Part shown: piece after piece, positions 33,287 through 46,203 of the stretch
Position numbering within the stretch: the first letter of the stretch is position 1
How the letters are laid out: each line of letters begins with the position of its first letter
Source of the DNA: Candolleomyces eurysporus
Lineage: Eukaryota > Basidiomycota > Agaricomycetes > Agaricales > Psathyrellaceae
Direction: 5' to 3'
Length of the DNA: 64,000 bases
Assembly: GCA_027579435.1 (NCBI GenBank)
Contig: JANBPK010001059.1
Location: 25,993 to 89,992 of the forward strand
Program-made: the position numbers and the translations under genes
The notes under the pieces: model-generated
Seen by the model: the letters and a program-made list of their open reading frames with translations, nothing else
The model's database searches: none
Told to the model about the DNA's origin: nothing

Positions 33287-33738
33287 CGTGCAGGGAATGA
33301 GCGGGGGGAACAAGCTGTGAACATTATGCTCCCACCAAGCGATGACACACAGGCACGAGGCGTCCGTGCGGTGGCTGCGTTTCGGGCCCAAATTGGGTAG
33401 AGGCCGCCACTGGCGCTCAGGCTGCAGTCTGTCAAACGTGGTCCGAACGAATAACGGCCAGCGTGCGTAAGGAAAGATGAATGCATTGTTTTCGAAGTGA
33501 TTGGAGGTCTCCAGTGAGTGTCCACGGGTCCAGCAGGCAGTGGATCGGAGCCGATGGGCGGATTAGGTCGGAGCTTGAAATCACTCCGCCGACAAATCTA
33601 ATCTATCCTGGTCAATCTACTAAGCGCCGCCACGCCAGTGTACACTTGGTCTCCTTCCAACTTTACAGATAAATAGAGATATCGGGAAACTGTCACACCT
33701 CACTACTCCCTTTGTCTCCTACTCCTTCTATTCATCAT

Positions 33739-34641
33739 CCTTGTCACACCCCTTCAGCTCCAGTCGCAAAGGCGAACGAAATCCCCCGACGGGCTTGAGC
33801 AGTCCCTCGAAACGATTGATACCAGGGTCATCCTTTGTCGCATCGGCTAGATCGTTGATGAAAATATCTTTGTTGCTGAACTCATTCCTCTGGCTAGCCA
33901 TGATCACCGTGTTTTCATAACCCTGGGCATAATGGCACCGGCGGGCAACTGGGGGAAGTCACCGTCCAGAGGACTATCGTTCTCTCGTTTGAACTGAACA
34001 GTCCAAACAGCTCCTCCTTCAAGGCCGAGAGAGCTGACGTATTTAATGTAATGGATTGAATTGGCTGTGTCACTCGTACAAAGTCTTCGATTTGACCCCG
34101 CCCCAGAACGCTGTGGCCTCTGGGAAGTTTCCGCGCTATGGGCTCTAGTTCCTGGAGACCGGGATACTCCTAATATGGTTCGTGAGGCTCCAGATGGTCG
34201 CATCAACTTTGAGAGCAACTGAGACAGGGTCATCAGCTATAGTCCCGTCGTCGTCAAAGACTCGATAGGTAACCTGGATTGTTACCATAGTCGTGGTGGC
34301 AGCTGAGGGTCAAACGGCGGAGCAACTGTAAGACAATTTAGGGCATTTCGAACTCCGCGAGCCATCTTCTCTTGTATGCGCCACCACTCCCTTCCTAGTT
34401 GCAGCCGCCACCCCAAATCCACCCAACAAGTCGATTGGTTGATCAAACTGGATTCAAAACCCGTCATTCTGTCAAGGTCTGTAATTCCGCTAGAAAGTGT
34501 TACATCTAGTGTCAAACCCATAGGCCAGACCTCCCACCACCTGCTGCCCTGCGTGTCGAACCAATCGCCCTTACCTGATGTAATAGTCAAGATGAGATCT
34601 AGACGCTTTCGATGGTCATTTACTAACGTTTGTATTGTCAC
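33739..34641 (-). pseudogene. Unrecognised decayed gene between NACHT 1 and 2
   Basis: Three minus-strand frames in succession look like pieces of one coding region broken by stops or unrecognised introns. The first, with GDWFDTQGSRWWEVWPMGL, ends at 34282. The second, with VTIQVTYRVFDDDGTIADD, overlaps it. The third is RNEFSNKDIFINDLADATKD followed by INRFEGLLKPVGGF, ending at about 33739. I do not recognise the family. No equivalent sits between the other NACHT genes, so it is either a private insertion or a survivor of the original neighbourhood. Confidence 0.35.
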
Positions 34642-34755
34642 GGAGCCACCGGATGAATACGCCAGTGGACCAGTGAGGTTTCCCTCGTGTCGGCGAGGAC
34701 TTCCTACATGGCTTTAGGCTCGGCAATTCGTAACGTATGCTATGATGTATCATCA
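34616..34755 (-). pseudogene. HUA1-like zinc-ribbon exon relic a
   Basis: The minus frame reads YELPSLKPCRKSSPTRGKPH, matching exon 2 of the intact HUA1-like gene (YKLPGLKPCRKCWPKYGKPF, 53528-53430). The second Cys and the intron borders are lost. It lies between NACHT 1 and NACHT 2. Confidence 0.65.
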
Positions 34756-35088
34756 CAGGGATGTTTGAGTATCGGATTGCGTGGAGAAGGCACTCCGAAC
34801 GAAATGACACGATGCGAAGACGCGAGAAGGGAAGCGACGAAACAGAGGACAAGCAAATCGGGAAAGAAAGCGGAAACATGCACACTTTCCGCACTCAGTG
34901 CGCAGATCAAAGCACCGGCTCGAGATCCTCTCAAACCCACTCAGGGTATAGTGACAAGGGTGGAATTATCATTGATTTTACATGCAATCCTCCTACATAA
35001 AACCCATCGTTACAGTACGTCGTTGAACGAGGCAAGAAATTAGATCTAGTCCGAATCAGATCTATTTCTCACTTCACCATTCCTTCCG

Positions 35089-37470
35089 ATCACACTTCCA
35101 TTTTTCAATAAACTCACTTATAGTGGCAGCAACCTCGGGCTTTCGAGACAATAAAACTGATGTCAGAGGCGGTCTCAAAGGAGGGTAAAATCACTCACAT
35201 TTGGCTTGTCAGTGGATTGACCCAGATGGTATATCCAAGTCTCAAACTTTGTAAAAAACCATCCCTTTGAACGATACAGCAAAGGCAACAAGTTGTTTAT
35301 TTTCTGCCATCCGCCGTCCCGGGTGAAGCCAAAGACTTCATCACCAATATCAGGGGCGCTGTACAAGAGAAGCGGCAGGTCTTCAATGGCTTCCAGCAAA
35401 GAACGCCTATAAACCGCTGGGAGAGGGAGCTCCTCCCACTTGGCCGGTACTAAACGGAGGGTGTTACCTAAGTCGAGGGAAAACGGACGACTAGGAATCA
35501 CGCACCAGAATTAAAGTCTAACGGACATTCGATGATGTGTTGCATGCAGCACTTTGCGAGATGCGTTACAACGCGAGAGGTTGGAAGAAACAAAGCCTGA
35601 GCACGACTTTCTGCTGCTAAGAAGTCGGAAAAGGATTTGTGGTATAGACGTAGATGTAAATCACCATTTACGTCTGTTTCGAGGGTCACAAGAGAGCGGA
35701 GGTCGGAGATAAGACTTTCTTCGCCAGTGGCTTCGAGACAAAGCAGCGCAGTGAGGACGTCCGCTGGAACGCTCAGGTGGAGACTATCACAAAGAGCCTC
35801 AGTGCCACCAGCATTAATATGGTGCGCCCTGAAAAGCAAAAGAAAATTTCGTCCGTGGTGGATGTCGACGGCTTCGTAAGCGGTCTTCGCAGCCAACAAA
35901 ATATTGGTATAAAGCCTGTCCAGCGCTTCGAATGGACGCGCTTTTTGATGCTCTCCTGGCATCCAAGTGAGAACAGCCTTCAGCTTCTGCGTAGGAGCAG
36001 CTCGACGTTCGGATATATACTTGTATACCGTCGCGACGTAGATGAACTGCCCAGATGCGGCTTTAACGAGGGTACGGATGTTGTTCTCGGTGTACCACTG
36101 GGGTTTGCCAATTCGCAGGCCGATATCTTCGAATCTCCTCTGCAGATACCGATACATATCCCCGGAGGCGTCATATTTGTTGCTGAGCTGTATGTGGTAC
36201 GCTACCTGGTGTAGGTGACCACCAGGTTCAAGCGCCGTGCGAACAGCCCATTCAGGCCTGCTGGCGATGAAAACGCGGAACGGGAGGTCGTTGTTAAGGA
36301 TGCAGTGCCGAATGGCACCCAGCAATTCCGCTTGTCGATCTTCACCCTCACATCGGTCATCAATGGCGAGGTGAGGAGGGCCCATGGGGTCATTTGGCTC
36401 GCCCTTGCACTCGTCCAGGCCGTCGATGAGGATAGCGTATGGAAAGGTGCCGATGTCGATTTCTTCACTCCTTCGGAGACTCTCGAAGGGAAGAACAATG
36501 AGGCCTTCAATTTGGGATTGTATCGACCGGGAGAAGATGAGGGGGTCACGCTTCACAGCGGCGATGATGGCCCTCTGGAAGAGGGGATGCTTCAACCCGA
36601 GCTGGTAGGCAATGGTTCCGACAACGGTGGACGCTCTGTTGCGAGTGGGATCCGTGGAAGATAAGAAGAAGGCTGCACCGAGGATGTCTGCCTTGGCGCA
36701 GCGTTCAGCGATAGTTTGCTGCAGCGCCGATTTTCCTGAACCTGCGGCCCCCGTCATGCACAGCAATCGTTGAGGACTGCTGCAGTCCTGGATCCAGTCC
36801 ATGATCTCGCCAGTGACCTCAACACGGGTGTCTTCATCGCATTTCGGAGCGTCGTACCGAGCGCGTGAGTCGTGAAGAGCATTGGGAGCGATATTGTTCA
36901 ACAGCAGCCCCCAGCCTGCAAGAGCATCGGAGCGTAGTTGAGTGATATGGATGACCACCCTGGTCGTGAAATTGACGTACCATCTATCGACCCATCACCG
37001 GCACCCCCGCTTGTATTCACAGTAACGTGGTCGATGTACTGTATATCTCGCATTTGGAATCCGCTGGCGCCAGCAAGGAACGACGCCATACCACTGTGGG
37101 TGGACTTCGACTCCGGAGCTGCCGGCTGGCTGTATGGTTGCTGCCCTGGGGATGGCTGGGGTTGTGGTCGAAGAAAATCTCGATTTCCGGGCATCAAGCT
37201 CTGAGCACATTCAACTACGTTTTCCTCACTTCTAGGTTGGCTGATTGGAGGCTGGCATTCACGGCATTCGGGAGTTGAATTGTCCATGGGAAGCGACAAA
37301 TCAGGGACCGAGTTTGTTGAAAGAGGATCAGACCGCCGCGATGGTCCAGCACCCGCACTTGGGATTTCGTGTGAGTCTTGGTGACAATCGACGGTCGGTT
37401 TACTACCGCGACCACCGAAAGACGAGACGATACGAGAGAAGAGGCCGCGGCTCTTGGATTTGGGGGACAT
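35089..37470 (-). CDS. NACHT NTPase 2
   Basis: Exons 37470-36981, 36915-35506, 35449-35199, 35139-35089 (733 residues). N-terminus MSPKSKSRGLFSRIVSSFGG, then a linker with a unique insert (FQMRDIQYIDHVTVNT) and GWGLLLNNIAPNALHDSRAR. Walker A is GAAGSGKSAL, Walker B ILIDGLDEC, sensor RVFIASRPEW. The winged-helix end carries LYHKSFSDFLAAESRAQALF. The last exon begins PEVAATISEFIEK. A sixth T in a run at 35100-35105, where NACHT 1 has five, shifts the frame and ends the protein at MEV. Without it the reading would continue as WKCDRKEW, like the paralogs. This C-terminal change is minor and the protein is probably functional. Confidence 0.92.
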
Positions 37471-37600
37471 CGTGGAGGGAATGAGGGGAGGGAACAAGCT
37501 ATGGTGTGCTCCCAGATGGCAGGCGCTAGACGTTTGTGCGGTGGCTGTGCCCAATCAATCAAGTCGAAACCAAGGTTACACAACTTACAGTGCACCAAAT

Positions 37601-38287
37601 TTAGTGTTGCCACAGGTTGGGCCAAACCCAATTTGGACCCAACCCGACCTACACACAGCCCGACCCAACCCGCGAAAATGGGTCACAGGTCAAATGGTGA
37701 CCCAACCTGATTGAACCTGCCGGGTTCCGGGTTGACTCAAGGCGACCGAGTGACCTGATTCCCAAATTGGAACTGTCGTTATTCTTTGCTAAATCACCAA
37801 ATTTCTTCCACAATTTCGATAGGATTCAATTTGGATGAGTTCAGAGAGTCTACATCTCAATTTCTATGGCCATTGGAGTAGAACTGAGGACACAATTTGA
37901 AGGAAATGGTTTTCTCGTGGATGCCAAGCCTTGTACTTTGTTTGCTTTTATTTGTATGCCCAACCATCCCCCACTCACGTAAAACCTACTCAGTTGCGTC
38001 CATCTGTTCCGCAAAAATGTAACAGTACAATCCCTATGTCTCTCTGTGCTCTGGAAAACACCAAGAGCTGAGTATGGGAGCAAAACTGGAGGACTGGCGT
38101 CTGTTGTCGTCGAAGGGCTGCCAAATATGGAGCTTGCCATCAGGTTCAATTGGGTTAGCCGGGTTGGGCAGGTTGGGTTTGGGTTCGCCCCATTTTAATT
38201 GGGTTGGGTCACTGACCCAACCCAAAATCCGGTGAACCCAATTAAACCCGACCCAACCTGACCCAGCCCAACCTGTGGCAACACTAG
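37601..38287. mobile_element. hAT-like non-autonomous inverted-repeat element
   Basis: About 687 bp with 20-21-bp perfect terminal inverted repeats, TAGTGTTGCCACAGGTTGGG at the left and its complement at the right. The flanking 8-mers are CACCAAAT and CACCAATC, similar but not identical, compatible with an aged 8-bp target-site duplication as in hAT elements. Both subterminal regions are packed with GGGTTGGG / CCCAACCC motifs in both orientations. No transposase frame is present. It lies upstream of NACHT 2 and next to a HUA1-like relic. Confidence 0.7.
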
Positions 38288-38439
38288 CACCAATCACCAA
38301 TTTAGAAATATACATCATCTACGACTCCCGGAAATTCGTCCATCTGTCCACCATTCAGTGTCCATGCAAAGACGGTCAGCCTAAGACCCTTTCCTGGACT
38401 GATCTCTTCAACCCAATATGCCCTCCCGATCCCACCACG

Positions 38440-39000
38440 GTCACACCTGCAACGCCGCTTCCCACCCAACTTCATATCTCCTGCACTATAGACGACAGCT
38501 CCCTGGCAGACGGCAATACACCGGAGTTTGTATTCCACTCGGCCACCACTACCCAAACCTCAATGCGGCCCTAGGCCTTCTCTTGGATTTCATGAAGGAG
38601 CAGGCGTGCGAGGAGAGTGTGTAAGAATTCGTTATACGTGGCCTCGACATTCTGTTGAGGGCGGGCGAAGAAGTGCTAGAAGCAGGAGAGTAGCCGTTGT
38701 GAGGGGACCCCACTATGTACATTATGGTGGCAGTTGTCGCTGGAGAGGTGAGAGGAGTCGTTGGAAATTTTCGGAGGATGACCTGGCTTTGCCTGGTATG
38801 CAAGAAAGGATGTCAGTAGTCATAAATAGATGCAATTAAGAGGGAGGAAAATCTGCAGAAGAGGGAAGAGAGGAAGGCGAGGGAAGAACACGTACCGAAC
38901 GAATAGACCAGTGGACCAGTGGGAGATTTCCCATATTTCGGCCACCACACTTCACACTGGTCATTCGTCGCCTCAGTTGAACCTCATACCTTGTAATCCA
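38440..39000 (-). pseudogene. HUA1-like gene relic b
   Basis: Minus-strand fragments: KCGGRNMGNLPLVHWSIRSV (exon 2 equivalent, about 38960-38900), VILRKFPTTPLTSPATTATI as the shifted start of exon 3, and GAVVYSAGDMKLGGKRRCRC near 38500 (intact gene: GAIVYSAGDVRLGGKRCWRC). The zinc-ribbon end is disrupted and frames change, so it is not functional. Confidence 0.7.
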
Positions 39001-39279
39001 AGAGTTCCGCTGTTTCTGTGTTGAATGCCCTGGTTGCATAGTGCGCCCAGAGGCATCAGTCCAGCCAATCATAAGGTCAGGCTGCAACCCATCCATAGGT
39101 GCTGGATTACACCAGTGTCTACACAAGGCATCAACAATAACCTTGTCGAGTTGAGTCATGGACTTGCCGCATCTTGAGTAACGATATGTTGCAGCAGGTC
39201 ACCAGCATCGTTGTATGCAAGGTAACTTGGCCTCTGCTCTCCATACCCACTCCAAACTTGATTGATGATTCCAAGGACT

Positions 39280-39850
39280 TGCAGGGAACTTTCTGAACCT
39301 CATTCGAGTTTCCATCTCGAGACTTTGATTCTGCGACGGCAGAAATTGGGGTAATTGGCCATATTCAGGGACACGGTGGAACAATTATTTGGGGTTTCTG
39401 GTTCAACCTCCACCACCTCGACAAGCTCAGCAAGGCAATGGATATCTCGGTCCGAATTTGGAATTTATCAGCGCCAATAGCAGAGAGAATCACGTCGATA
39501 TAATTTTATTTTTGTAGCAAGGACAGGAGGGCATGCAATGAAGACCCATCCGTTGGGTCTTTTGATGGAGCAAGTGAGTTGAAGGTGCTGTGTGTGCTTA
39601 GATCGGTTAATAGTTAAGTGCATATCCTCATTTCTTGCTCCATCTTTTCCTTTCTGTCACCTTTTCTTACTATTTACACGCTGACTTACTTATACTCCCG
39701 ATGCGTAGACCCTTCTCTCCTCTCCCTCAAACTATCCATCCGGTCCACGCATACCTAGACCAAAGCGACACCCACACCTGCCTTTCTACTCCCATAGACA
39801 CACTCACACCCACGGCACAAGGGCCTGTTTTCATAACACGAAGAGGATCC
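39280..39850 (+). pseudogene. F-box gene 3' relic a
   Basis: Nucleotide-level match to 29105-29660 of the intact F-box gene: TTCGAGTTTCCATCTCGAG, then the region of the CACGGTGGAA motif, the intron, and GGTCCACGCATACCTAGACC in exon 2. Stops and indels are frequent (for example after RITSI). It runs into the left-flank repeat at about 39850-39960. Confidence 0.75.
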
Positions 39851-40077
39851 GCGAAATCCAATAAGCATGAACGCAGACCTATGGATAAATTATCAGGCGG
39901 GAGAGCATGCGCGATTCAAAACATGGACTCGACGACGATCAATCCCGCTCAGGGCATATGTGATAAGATGTTCACTTTGCTGTGGAATCTTTGTTGATTT
40001 TTACATATGACCCCCTGCTTCAAAAACCGTCGGTACAATACATCGAACGAGGCAGCAAACTGGAACTATTCCAAATC

Positions 40078-42495
40078 TTATGCATTGCTCCACTTCGTCT
40101 TATCACGCCGCCATTTTTTAACGAACTTACTTATAGCGGCAGCAACCTTAGGCTTTCGGTCCTAAAGATACAACAAACTGATGTCAAAGGCTGCCTCAAA
40201 TGAAGTGAAAATTACTCACTTTCAACTTGGAGGCATAGTGATTCAGCCGTTCTATCCAAACATCAAAATCCCTAAAAAACCATCCATTTGAACGATACAG
40301 CAGAGGCAACAAGTTGTCCATTTTCTGCCAACCGCCGTTCTGGGTGAATTCAAAGACTTCATCATCAGAATCACGAGCGATGCACAAGATAGTAGGCAGG
40401 TCCTCGACTGCAGCCTTCAGAGAGCACCTCTGAAGCACTGGGAGAGGGAGCTCCTTCCACTTGGCCGGTACTACACCAGAAAGTTATATATAAGTCAAGG
40501 GAATAGAAGGAACGAGGAAACACGCACAAGAGTCAAGGTCTAACGGAAATTCGATGATTTGTTGCATGAAGGATTTTGCGAGGTGCGTCTCAACGCGGGA
40601 TTCCGATACGAACAAGGTTTTTGCACGAGTTCTTTCTTCCAAGAAGTCGGAAAAGGATTTGTGGTACAGGCGGAGACGTAATCGACCACGTTGGTCTGTT
40701 TTAAGGGTCACAAGGGAACGGAGGTCCGAGAGAAGACTTTCTTCGGCATCAGCTTCTAGGCCAAGCAACGCGGAGAGGATATCTGCCGGAGGGTGGATGG
40801 TAAGAGGAGTGTAAGTTCCGGTGGAATGAAACCCAGTGATATTCATCTGGTGCGCCCTAAAAAGCAAAAGGAAATCGCGTTCGTTGTGAGTATCGACGGC
40901 TTCGTACGCGTTCTTCGCAACCAACAGAATGTTGGTGTAGAGCCTATCTAGTGCTTCGAACGGACGCGTTCTTTGTTGCTTGTGTGGTGTCCAGGTAAGG
41001 ATGGTCTTCAGCCTCTCCGCAGGGGAAGCTCGACGTTCCGATATATACTTGAACACCGTCGCGACGTAGATGAACTGTCCTGACCCAGCTTTTACGAGCG
41101 TATTGATGTCGTCCTCGGTGTACCACTGGGGATTTCTGATTCGTAGGCCGATAGACTCGAATCTCCTCTGAAGGTATCGATACATATCCCCAGAGGCGTC
41201 GTATTGATCACTGAGCTGTATGTGGTACGTTACCTGGTGTAGATCGCCACCAGGTTCGAGCGCTGTGCGAACAGCCCATTCAGGCCTACTGGCGATGAAA
41301 ACCCGGAACGGAAGATCGTTGTTGAGGATGCAGTGCCTGATGGCAGCCAACAACTCCGCCTGTCGATCTTCACCCTGGAGTCGACCGTCGCCATCGAGGT
41401 GGGTAGGGTCTGCAGTGTGATTTGGCTCGCCCTTGCACTCGTCGAGACCGTCGATGAGAATGGCGTACGGGAAGGTGTCGATGTTGATTTGTGCGCTCTT
41501 TCGGAAGCTTTCGAAGGGGAGAACGATGAGGCGCTCCATCTGGGATTGTATTGATCGAGAGAAGATGAGGGGGTCGTGCTTCACAGCGGCGATGATGGCC
41601 CTCTGGAAGAGGCGATGCTTCAATCCGAGCTGGTAGGCAATGGTTCCGACAACGGCGGACGCTCTGTTGCGAGTAGGATCCGTGGAAGATAAGAAGAAGG
41701 CTGCACCGAGGATGTCTGCCTTGGCACAGCGTGCAGCGATAGTTTGCTGCAGCGCCGATTTTCCAGAGCCCGCAGCGCCCGTCATGCACAGCAATCGCTC
41801 AGGAGCACTGCGATCCTGGATCCAGTCCATGATCTCGCCAGTGACCTCGACGCGAGTGTCTTCATCGCATTTCGGAGCATCGTATCGAGCGCTCGAGTCG
41901 TGAAGAGCATTGGGTGCCATATGCTTCAACAGCAGCCCCCAGCCTGCAAGAGCATAGGATTACAGGTTGGTGATATGGATGTCCATGCTCTTGGTGGAAT
42001 CGACGTACCATCGATTGACTCATCACCCGCACCACCTCCTGTATTCACGGTAACATTCACGTCCCCGGTTCGGAATCCACTGGCGCCGGCAAACAATGAC
42101 GCTGTGGCACCGTCCACTAGCCTTGATTCTGGAGCTACCGGATTGCTGTTAAGTTGCTGGACTGAGAATGCCTGGGGTTGTGCTGGTCGAGAAAAATCCT
42201 GATTTCCGGCCATCGACCTCGAGGACGAGGCGACTGCGTTGTCTTCACTTCTGGATTGGAGGATTGGAGGTCTGGATTCATGGCGTTGGGGAGTTGAGTT
42301 TTCCACACCAATTGATGATTCAGGGACTGAGTGTGTTGAAGCACGATCAGACTGAGACGATCCAGCGCCTGCACTTGCGACCGTTAAATTCGGTGAGTCC
42401 TGGTGATATTCAGCCGTCGATCTGACACGACGGCGGAATGGGTTGTTGTCGACAAAGAGAGAGAAAAGATTGTACTTTTTGAATTGGAAAGGCAT
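40078..42495 (-). CDS. NACHT NTPase 3
   Basis: Exons 42495-42009, 41943-40528, 40470-40220, 40161-40078 (745 residues). N-terminus MPFQFKKYNLFSLFVDNNPF differs from NACHT 1 and 2. The linker ends GASGFRTGDVNVTVNTGGGA. Walker A GAAGSGKSAL is at residues 218-227, Walker B AILIDGLDEC at about 323-332, sensor RVFIASRPEW. The variable loop after FRAHQMNITGF reads HSTGTYTPLTIHPPAD. The end of exon 2 has LYHKSFSDFLEERTRAKTLF, exon 3 PAKWKELPLPVLQRCSLKAA, and exon 4 DRKPKVAAAISKFVKKWRRD to the stop. All frames are open and all splice sites are GT-AG. Confidence 0.94.
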
Positions 42496-43129
42496 TGTGC
42501 AGGAGATGAGGGGAGGAAACAAGATGTAATCGCTGTCACAGCCGCTGTGCTCCGCCATGCGATGACACCCTGCAGGCACGAGGCGGCTGTGTTTCGAACC
42601 CCAAAAGACAGGACTGGTGCTAGACCTGCATTGGGGTTTGGAAACGAGGCTGCGAGAGTGAGCGTCGCGCAGGATGAATGAGGGGGAACTTGTGGATCTA
42701 GAGCTGGTGGGAGATCCATGAGCGAATGTCAGTCGATCAAATAAACAAATTATATGGGAGGAAAACATTTACCAAGAAATCTCCGACATTCAGCCCTGTT
42801 TGACCCCCCGTACACTCTCGAAAAGCCGTGGAATCACAGAGGTCAGAGTGCCCTCAAGTATATCAGAGCTAAATTAGAAGGTATGGAAACAACCAGTAGC
42901 GAAGGACGTTTGGCCACAATCTGCTCCAATCAATGGGGAAAGCCTCCTATCAATGTTCTCTTTTGACTCGTCAGCAAGTATACAACACTATCAGGAACAG
43001 GTCGGAACCTGAATTTACAATAAATAATATACCAGTCCATGAGTCCGTCAATCAGACAACCATCCAGCGCTCATCTACAGACGGCTAACCTGAGACCCCT
43101 GCCGACCAATCTCTACTACCTAATACGTC

Positions 43130-44870
43130 CTCCCAATCCCTCCACATACCGGACACTGCTCCCTATTGAACAACATAAAACTGATCGTCCCATCTCCATC
43201 ACACCTCCAACACCTCTTCCCGCCCAACCTCACATCTCCCGCACTATAAACGACCGCTCCAGGTGATGCCGGCCATATACCGACGTTTATACTCTCCCGA
43301 GGCCACCGCTACCCCACCCGGGATTACCACCCAAACCCGACCCTAAGCCCGGGCTATGTCCTGAATTCGATGAAGGAGCAGGAGGTGGGTAGGCTGTCGA
43401 GGGATGATGTGATATAGAAGCAGGTGCTGATGATGACGAGGCGTAGTGAGAGGACCCGCCCGCTGTACCAGAGTAGTTGTTGTGTGGGCAGCCGGCGGGA
43501 GATGGAGGTGGGAGGGGGCGTTGGAAGTTTCCGGAGCACGGCGTGGATTTGCCTATCATTCAAGACAGTAAGTCAGGTATGCGTGAACGGACGCAAATAA
43601 ATCGCGTAGAGGGGGTATGGGTGAGGGTTCGGGAAGTATGACGGGGAGAGGATTGAGCAAGGGAGAAGACGTACTTACCGAACGAATACGCTAGAGGAAC
43701 GGTGAATGGTTTCCCATATTTTGGCCAGCATTTTTACACAGTTTGAGGCTTGGCAGCTTGTAGCCTACGTTATGACCTAGGTATCGTCATAATTCAATGG
43801 GTTTTCAAATCCAGTGGAGCGATAATAGAATGAAAGGGAACGAAAGGCAGGGACCAAAAGAAAAGGGATCGAAAGACGTACACTTGTCGCGTTCATACGT
43901 CTTAGAATACGCTAACATATCATTGTGCAGATATGGGTGCCCAGGTGTCGGCGTGGTGGTCGGTTTTCCGGGTGCTTCTGCTCCTCCCGCTTTCCAGCTG
44001 CTGAAGCATTTATTATCACTCCCCTTGTAGACTCTGACGACACACTACCCTCAACATTCACATCACCCCCCACCACATAAAGTCCCCCGCAAAATCCGAC
44101 GTAGCTCCTTCAGGCGGCGCCACGCTACTCGAGATCTGCTGCGGTGGTCGTGGTGGCGGAGGCGGAGGCCCAACCGGTGGTGCATATATCTTACGCTGCT
44201 ACCCAGGATACACAGCTGAAGAAGCAGGTGGAGGATACGACGAAGACTGACCCGTCGGATGAGGTGAAACAGCTCTGAGTATCAAGTCCTGCAATCGATT
44301 TGCAAATTGAGGGCAGGGCAATCTGCCTCCCCTTCCGATTCCACTGGAGCTTGAACTCGAGCCCGAGATGCCAGTTGCAGTCGGACATTAGGACGGGGTG
44401 GAGGAGGTTGGAATGGTCATGCGGGACCATATTCAACGGTTGTCTCCCCACCCCAGATGCTGGCGTAGGGGGTGTAAGCTGGTGGAAGTTCGTCTTCCAT
44501 CGGGTCATCGAGTATGTCTTGCCGGTGGGACATTGGCGTCGACGTTGGCTGACGATGGGTTGGTGAAGCAGGATTCTTCATATTGGTCGATTGAGAAACG
44601 TGTGGGTGTTATAGAGACAGAGTGGAGGCTGTGTTGGAAAATGAGGAACCGGCTGACTTGTCGTACTGTCCGACATATTCGCAGACGAACCAAGATTGGG
44701 AGAACGAGATGGCTATTCAAACCGATTCTGCACCTGACGTCATTTTTCAACCCTGTCATCGAAGCCGAGTTCGATATAGAGGGGTCCGGAGGGGAATTGA
44801 GTAGCGTGAGCCTCTTGGGCGGAAGGAATGCCCAAAGTATTGGGGCAACGTCATCGAGAGTAAGCTTTGT
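43130..44870 (-). pseudogene. HUA1-like gene relic c (near full length)
   Basis: Covers most of the intact gene at 52867-54675: APILWAFLPPKRLTLLNSPP (5' part, start codon lost) and NFQRPLPPPSPAGCPHNNYS (exon 3), ending CPVCGGIGRTY at 43130. Many frame changes occur in exon 1. The run of six G (six C on the plus strand, about 44066-44071) that shifts the frame in the intact gene is also present here. It lies between NACHT 3 and NACHT 4. Confidence 0.75.
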
Positions 44871-45399
44871 AGCTCGGGTTTTCGCGGAAGGTACGTGAGG
44901 TTTCCAGTCGGTGAATGATGGCCACGGCGTAAGATAGAATATGAACCCATTTTCGTTGAATCCCAGCAAGCGTCCACAGTGGAAGGAAAGCAAAAGCAAG
45001 AAAGGCGGCTTCGGTCGGCTCTCGAAGTCATCTGCCGGCCAGTCCGATCAATCCCGCGCCCCAGCAATGTTCTCGCCATGCTCAAAGGCGCCATTCACTT
45101 GGTTGTTGGACTCCCCCGCTTGTAGCTTTATATCTGGGCATTGTTGTGATTTGGTACGCGTACGGAAAGATGTGGCACTCGGTCTGGGAGTTTATCTCGT
45201 GCGCAATTGACTGCTGTGAATTCAGAGCCCGTTAAGCATGTCACTGATAGTCAACGGCTCACGCAGCCTGAAGAGTCTTGTACAGGCAAATATCATACCC
45301 AGCATCGGTTTGGTTTTCCTTCCTGCTCACCCTTCGATTTCCTGACGGTGAGTCCAACACTTCGATTCTTGCTCTACCTGTATAAGAAACGCGAGTAAT

Positions 45400-45950
45400 T
45401 GCAACACTTCTGGCTTCCCTCTGCACTCGCCTTTCTATTTCCATGGACACACTCACGGCCACAGCGCAGGGGCCTATGGTCACAACAGGAAAAACAACAC
45501 CCTCCTTTTACATCTTCCGGACAGTCAGCGAACACCAACTCCTTAACAAACAACTCAAATGCACAACAAATGATAAATCGAAGGGCGGTGATCCAAATTA
45601 CTGATAAAGCCTCCCCTTGACTGACGGCAAAAATCTCGCTTCTCCTATATCGCGGCATCGACCAGGCAGTTCTTCAACAAATACTTAGTACGATACCTAT
45701 GTATTATCGAATCCCTGAGCCTGGGGAGATTGACTTTCCCCCAATTGCAGGGAAAACGGATGCCGATGATAAAGAGGACACAAGAAGAGGTAGAAAGGGG
45801 AAGGAATGGAAAGGGTGAAGCAACCGAGGTTTCGACAAAGCAGGAAAAGGAAAGGGGAAAAGATGACGCAAACGGGGCTTGGAACGACGAAAGAGAATGG
45901 AGAGTAAGGTTCGGACTGTTGATCATTTGATAACTTGCATGACAGACATC
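45400..45950 (+). pseudogene. F-box gene 3' relic b
   Basis: Matches exon 2 of the intact F-box gene: CACTCGCCTTTCTATTTCCA, GCGCAGGGGCCTATGGTC, the ASSTNNSN-like segment, the equivalent of LLYRRVDQAVLQQI (LLYRGIDQAVLQQI in broken frame), YYRIPEP and a degraded Lys/Glu-rich tail. It is interrupted by stops and lies upstream of NACHT 4. Confidence 0.75.
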
Positions 45951-46203
45951 CACGCGCTAGTACCCAAGGGGCTCAAAAGAAAGGATTCACAAAACCCAAT
46001 ACCGGTGAACGCGGACCTATTGGAATACCATCAGGAGTGGGAGAATGCACAGATCGAAGCATGGACTCGACGATGCTCAAAAATGTGATCAGGGTGTTTA
46101 CTTTTTGGTGGAATCATCATCGATTTTTACATATATTCCACGCACATGAAACCTGTCGGTACAATACGTCGAACGAGGCAGCAATCTGGAACTAGTCCGA
46201 ATC

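Noticed and set aside
33739..34641. A crinkler-type effector assignment for the decayed frames
   Set aside because: A weak resemblance in one segment (VALKVDATIWSLTNHIRS) is not enough and the rest does not fit.
42495..42768. A longer N-terminus for NACHT 3 using in-frame sequence upstream of 42495
   Set aside because: The ATG at 42495 lies at the same place as the starts of the other four paralogs, after a conserved leader ending in a TTGTGCAGG-like context. The upstream sequence is not shared as protein.
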